Positions 13,912 to 17,197 of a stretch of 17,197 nucleotides of DNA are shown here, piece by piece. The position numbers and the translations under genes were made by a program. The notes beneath the pieces are model-generated. The model searched no databases, was not told the origin of the DNA, and was given only the letters and a program-made list of their open reading frames with translations. Numbering within the stretch: position 1 is the first letter of the stretch; the number at the start of each line of letters is the position of its first letter. This DNA is from Pseudomonadota bacterium (GTDB taxonomy: Bacteria > Pseudomonadota > Gammaproteobacteria > Acidiferrobacterales > Acidiferrobacteraceae): positions 1-17,197 of the forward strand of contig JAJYPQ010000038.1 in assembly GCA_021795255.1 (NCBI GenBank). The letters are read 5' to 3'.

Positions 13912-15135
13912 ATGAGCCTTTCGTTTTATACGCTGTTGTCAAAGACCGATTATGACAATCTGGTCTTCCGGATGCTGCAGGATTTCGAGGGCGTAAAGCC
14001 TGACGTGTACGCGGATAGTAGCTTTTTGGCGACGATCGGCATCGGCTTTGAGATCGCCGCGAATGCCCGGTTCATTTTAGAGGGGATGGGGTATACGAAT
14101 AGCGCGAAATTCACGCTGCTCATCGCTGCGCTGACGACCGCCGGTAATGCGCTTTACTCTTCAGCTGCCGCAGCCCAGGCAGCGATCAATCGGGCCGTCA
14201 ATAGCGTTCTTGGGACAAATTATGGGAGTGGGGGCGGGAATTTCGGGTACTCAAACAACGCATACAATACGAGCGGAAGTAGTGCAACCGCTGACACGCA
14301 GATGCGGAAAACCTTTCATCTTATCGAGGGGACCTACGAAACCCGATTGGATGGCTGGCTTGGAAAGCCCACCCCGACCCAACAGAACGCGGCACTGCCG
14401 CAACTCCCCTACAGCACGGAGCGCGCCGCGCTTTTGTCTCCCACGTACAACAATCTGATCGGCTTTAATGGCAATGGCACTGTGAAAAGTCCAGCCCTGC
14501 GCAACGCCATTGTGACGGATGATCGCGCGGAGGCGTGGTACCAGATCCGCTATTACAGCAATGGCAATAATCTGCCCGGCATCGCGCGACGCCGCTACGA
14601 AGAGTCGCAGATTTTCGGCTTATTCAGTAACCCCGCGAATCCCAGTTTGGCCGAGACTGTCCAAGCCTATCAGATGCTCACGGCCCATCGGGTGTCAATC
14701 GAGGCCTACGACAAACTGTATGGATACAAGATCCCGACACAGTACGGCCTAGCGGGCCAGGCCTATGGCAATGTGACCATCCCGCACGTGCAAACTTTAT
14801 CAGAGGCCTTTCAGGCGCGTTCCACGCCCGCAGCGCCCATTGACGGTGCTGTGAAGGTGCTAATGGACGCCATCAATAGCACGTATGGCCCCTTGCTTTC
14901 CGGGTTCGAAAGCCTGACTCCTCTGGATGGTCTGTCGAACTCAACGGACATTTACCTGAACCCCGGCCGCCTCAATTCGCTTTACTCCGTGAGCTCTTCG
15001 TATTCCTATGATCTGAACGCCTCGGCATCGAGCGGCAACGACCTTCTGATCGCCAGCACCGGATCGACGGAAAGACGCATCCTGGGCCAAGGTGGCCAGG
15101 CGATCAATTGCGTTACACATTATGGTGAGATATGA
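13912..15135 (+). CDS. GH24-like (T4-lysozyme type) secreted lysozyme 1, RTX tail apparently lost
   Basis: A 407-residue protein with no signal peptide. Residues 21-46 (MLQDFEGVKPDVY-D-TIGIGF) match the GH24 active site: E26, D35 and T41 with spacing E-x8-D-x5-T, identical to E11/D20/T26 of T4 lysozyme. Predicted reaction: hydrolysis of MurNAc-GlcNAc bonds in peptidoglycan. A long lysozyme-like body follows (NRAVNSVLGTNYGS, ERAALLSPTYNNLIG, RAEAWYQIRYYSNG, RRYEESQIFGLF, AYQMLTAHR). The end reads DIYLNPGRLN-SSGNDLLIASTG, which looks like the entry to an RTX calcium-repeat region, but it stops 24 residues later with no repeats or secretion tail. The ribosome binding site GGGGAG lies 6 nt before ATG. 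The stop overlaps the next start as ATGA. It is paralogous to 16161 onward. Confidence 0.85.
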   Translation: MSLSFYTLLSKTDYDNLVFRMLQDFEGVKPDVYADSSFLATIGIGFEIAANARFILEGMGYTNSAKFTLLIAALTTAGNALYSSAAAAQAAINRAVNSVLGTNYGSGGGNFGYSNNAYNTSGSSATADTQMRKTFHLIEGTYETRLDGWLGKPTPTQQNAALPQLPYSTERAALLSPTYNNLIGFNGNGTVKSPALRNAIVTDDRAEAWYQIRYYSNGNNLPGIARRRYEESQIFGLFSNPANPSLAETVQAYQMLTAHRVSIEAYDKLYGYKIPTQYGLAGQAYGNVTIPHVQTLSEAFQARSTPAAPIDGAVKVLMDAINSTYGPLLSGFESLTPLDGLSNSTDIYLNPGRLNSLYSVSSSYSYDLNASASSGNDLLIASTGSTERRILGQGGQAINCVTHYGEI

Positions 15136-16118
15136 AAACACGCGACGGTAAGGACCATTGGGGCAAGAACAGCGCTTGGTGGGATCTACGGGACGAAGCG
15201 CGATTGATATTCGAGGGGGGCTGTGATCCGTGGCTAGAAGGACCGCTTCGTCGAATGAGGGCCGTCACGGGGTCTGTGGCCCTTTTGTTCGTTCTGTGCG
15301 TGCCGGTCGCCTTCGCCAAGCCCGCGCATCCCTTGGCCCACCATCGCATCCTCGGATGGTATACGGTGGCCATGGTGAATCTGGCTGGCTACGGACTGAC
15401 ACCCATCGCCCCCGCCTGCCGAGCCCTGGCGGCCAATTTCAATCAGTTCCGCACTGTGCCCTTTGCCAGCCGCAATCCGAGGCTTTCCACCAAATACCCC
15501 CAGTTCCGCCGTCCCCATTGGACACCGATGGCGTGGAATCGGAGACTGGCGAAGGAGATCTTTACAGGATGCCCTCGCGGAGACTGCAAAAAGGGGTCCG
15601 GATGGGGCCCAGTATGGCGTTATTGGCTCAAACAGACAAAAGTCCTGCGCCAGGCGGGGAAACCGGTTCTCTGGCGCACCACCGTGGATCTTCTGGGTAA
15701 CGGCCAGCGCGAAACCATCGTTCGTCTTGAGCATATTCTGCCCTATACCTTCGTGTACGGACGCTTTGTCCCCGAGCCGATTCCACCGTACAGCCCGTAC
15801 ATAGACAGAAAACTCTACATGCTGCCCTCGCCGAATCCGCAGCTGGCCAAGGTGTTCAATAGCAATCTTCTCTTTTCGTGGGGCTGGCGCGTGGGATGGA
15901 AACAGGGAGGGTTCATGGGGCCCACCGACCTTATCGAAAACACCCACGACAAGAAGCACCCCTATTACGTCCTGTCGTGGCGGCGGGTCGGACACCGGGG
16001 GGAGGGCGTCATTGGTGTCTCGGTCATCAAGCGCCCGGACCCTCCGTTTTATGGTTATCTGCCCTTCCCGCTCTGCAATATCGAGTGGGTGACCAAAGGT
16101 CAACGCGGTGCGCAGTGA
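15132..16118 (+). CDS. Exported cysteine-conserved protein, paralog of the 12948-13853 product
   Basis: A 328-residue frame from ATG 15132, which overlaps the lysozyme 1 stop (ATGA, with GGTGAG just upstream). An alternative start at ATG 15255 places the signal peptide (RAVTGSVALLFVLCVPVAFA) at the N-terminus and gives 287 residues. The mature part matches the first copy throughout: NFNQFRTVPFASRNPRLS, YPQFRRPHWTPMAW, QAGKPVLWRTTVDLLGNG-ET, PYIDRKLYMLPSPNP, PTDLI, LSW and PLCNIEWV. Cys at PAC, CPRGDC (CX4C) and PLC align with the first copy, suggesting two disulfides in the periplasm. No known family or enzyme motif is recognised. Position between two lysozyme genes makes a periplasmic lysozyme inhibitor or immunity protein the best guess. 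It could instead assist secretion or be a substrate-binding protein. Confidence 0.82.
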   Translation: MKTRDGKDHWGKNSAWWDLRDEARLIFEGGCDPWLEGPLRRMRAVTGSVALLFVLCVPVAFAKPAHPLAHHRILGWYTVAMVNLAGYGLTPIAPACRALAANFNQFRTVPFASRNPRLSTKYPQFRRPHWTPMAWNRRLAKEIFTGCPRGDCKKGSGWGPVWRYWLKQTKVLRQAGKPVLWRTTVDLLGNGQRETIVRLEHILPYTFVYGRFVPEPIPPYSPYIDRKLYMLPSPNPQLAKVFNSNLLFSWGWRVGWKQGGFMGPTDLIENTHDKKHPYYVLSWRRVGHRGEGVIGVSVIKRPDPPFYGYLPFPLCNIEWVTKGQRGAQ

Positions 16119-16160
16119 CACGAAAAAGACGTCGTTTAGATTCGCTGATGGGAGGCTTAT

Positions 16161-17197
16161 ATGGGTATTACGGTGAACAGCTTGACGCAGGAGCAATACG
16201 ATCAGTGGACTTTTGCGATGTTGCAAACGTTCGAAGGGATTGAAGACACTGCCTACGTCGACACCAATGGGTTTCCCACCATCGGGATCGGCTTCCGGAT
16301 TGATAAGACAAATATCCCATTCATTTTGGACGGAATGGGCTATGCCAATTCACCGCACCTCGGTGCGTTACAATCAGCAATCGTCAAAGCCGAAACGGAT
16401 GTGTGTTTTGCGCCCGGATCAGCGGGTGCCGAGGATGCACTGAATCGAGCGGTGAACAGCGTCCTTGGCACAAACTATGGAAGCGCCGCCGCCGGGAATT
16501 TCGGGTATGGCAACAATACCGGGACGAGCGGCCAAACAGCAATACAGCAGATGGATGCGACCTTTCAGCTCCTTCGTCAACAAACAGAGGATAAGTTAAA
16601 TGCATGGTTGGCGTACGGGCCATCCGGCACGACGCTTCCGCCGAGTATGGAGCGCGCGGCGCTCTTCTCGCTGACTTATAACGGGCTGATCGGTATGGAT
16701 CCTATCGACAACAAGCCCTACAGTCCCCGTTTGCAAAATGCGATTACCAGTGGCGACCGCGCCGAGGCGTGGTATCAGATCCGGTATCAGAGCAACGGCG
16801 GGAATGGCGGCGTGGCGATTGCTCAGCGCCGCTATGAAGAATCACAGATTTTCGGCTTGTTTCAGAATCCCTCGGATCCGAGTTTGTCCGGAGCCGTGCA
16901 GGCTTATCAGATGTTGACGGCGCATCGCACGACAATCGATCCGTATGAGAGCCAATACGGTTCAAAAGCCGCGACACAGAATAATGGCATTCTGGCTGCC
17001 GATAACAGTTACGCAGCAGCGCTCACGGCGGCGGCGACGGCCAACAATATAAATGTCGGCGTCATTACGCCGGTCCAGACCTTAGAACAAGCCTTAGGGC
17101 CCGCAGAAGCCAAGCTGATGAAGGCCGTCGACACTGAATATGGTTCGCTGCTGTCCGGGTTTACCCCCAGCAACTCCGTGGATATTTACCTCAATCC
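16161..17197 (+). CDS. GH24-like (T4-lysozyme type) secreted lysozyme 2, 3' partial
   Basis: The frame is open from ATG 16161 to the window edge, giving 345 visible residues. GGGAGG lies 5 nt before the start. There is no signal peptide. The catalytic set E25, D34 and T40 in LQTFEGIEDTAYVDTNGFPTIGIGF has the same E-x8-D-x5-T spacing as T4 lysozyme. It is homologous to lysozyme 1 along its whole length (GMGYANS, NRAVNSVLGTNYGS, GNFGYGNN, ERAALFSLTYNGLIG, RAEAWYQIRYQSNGGN, RRYEESQIFGLFQNP, AYQMLTAHR, LLSGF, DIYLNP), with scattered differences and an Ala-rich insert near DNSYAAALTAAATANN. It is an old duplicate or independently acquired version. Lysozyme 1 degenerates soon after DIYLNP, so the unseen 3' part should show whether this copy keeps an RTX tail. 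The gap after the cysteine protein is 42 bp, giving the same gene order as the first module. Confidence 0.85.
   Translation, partial: MGITVNSLTQEQYDQWTFAMLQTFEGIEDTAYVDTNGFPTIGIGFRIDKTNIPFILDGMGYANSPHLGALQSAIVKAETDVCFAPGSAGAEDALNRAVNSVLGTNYGSAAAGNFGYGNNTGTSGQTAIQQMDATFQLLRQQTEDKLNAWLAYGPSGTTLPPSMERAALFSLTYNGLIGMDPIDNKPYSPRLQNAITSGDRAEAWYQIRYQSNGGNGGVAIAQRRYEESQIFGLFQNPSDPSLSGAVQAYQMLTAHRTTIDPYESQYGSKAATQNNGILAADNSYAAALTAAATANNINVGVITPVQTLEQALGPAEAKLMKAVDTEYGSLLSGFTPSNSVDIYLN

Noticed and set aside
13912..17197. Lysozyme genes as part of a prophage lysis cassette
   Set aside because: No holin, spanin, tail or other phage gene is visible. The lysozymes are about twice the size of endolysins and stand with exported partners behind a T1SS transporter.

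Overview
The window looks like chromosomal DNA of a fairly GC-rich Gram-negative proteobacterium. The evidence is an RND efflux permease, several exported or outer-membrane-type proteins, a YceI protein and a type I secretion ABC transporter. No ribosomal RNA, tRNA or universal marker gene is present, so the genus cannot be fixed from sequence alone. A gammaproteobacterial or acidophilic sulfur-oxidiser-like source is only a guess.

Left part (1-5676). An RND/HAE1 efflux permease enters from the left edge without its first ~220 residues. It is followed by ~360 bp without a convincing gene. A small exported peptidoglycan-binding-domain protein lies on the minus strand, divergent from a MarR-family regulator. 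Next come an exported YceI protein and a polytopic membrane protein of unknown function. A 24-bp sequence (18/24 matches) occurs at the marR promoter and again, inverted, at the promoter of the yceI pair, which suggests MarR controls itself and that pair.

Middle (5677-8833). A gene-poor stretch carries four imperfect copies of a TGTCTCA-type repeat that look like the multi-repeat terminus of a lost IS21-like element, plus a terminator-like hairpin. A probable outer-membrane beta-barrel protein follows, convergent with a family 4 glycosyltransferase. The region between the glycosyltransferase and the next gene contains a nearly perfect 46-bp palindrome and a second spaced inverted repeat.

Right part (8834-17197), the accessory locus of interest. 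A type I secretion ABC transporter (RtxB/HlyB type, with a C39-like domain lacking the peptidase motif) is tightly followed by a membrane-anchored seven-bladed WD40 protein. After that come two tandem versions of a two-gene module: an exported protein with conserved cysteines and no family I recognise, paired with a signal-less protein whose N-terminus has the exact T4-lysozyme (GH24) catalytic spacing E-x8-D-x5-T. The first cysteine protein is fused in frame behind the first ~95 residues of a lipase-like protein that ends before any catalytic serine motif. The first lysozyme ends at the onset of what looks like an RTX repeat. The second lysozyme runs off the right edge. My reading, which is inference, is a type I secretion-linked lysozyme effector locus with candidate periplasmic immunity partners, assembled by duplication and recombination. 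HlyD and TolC partners are not in the window.
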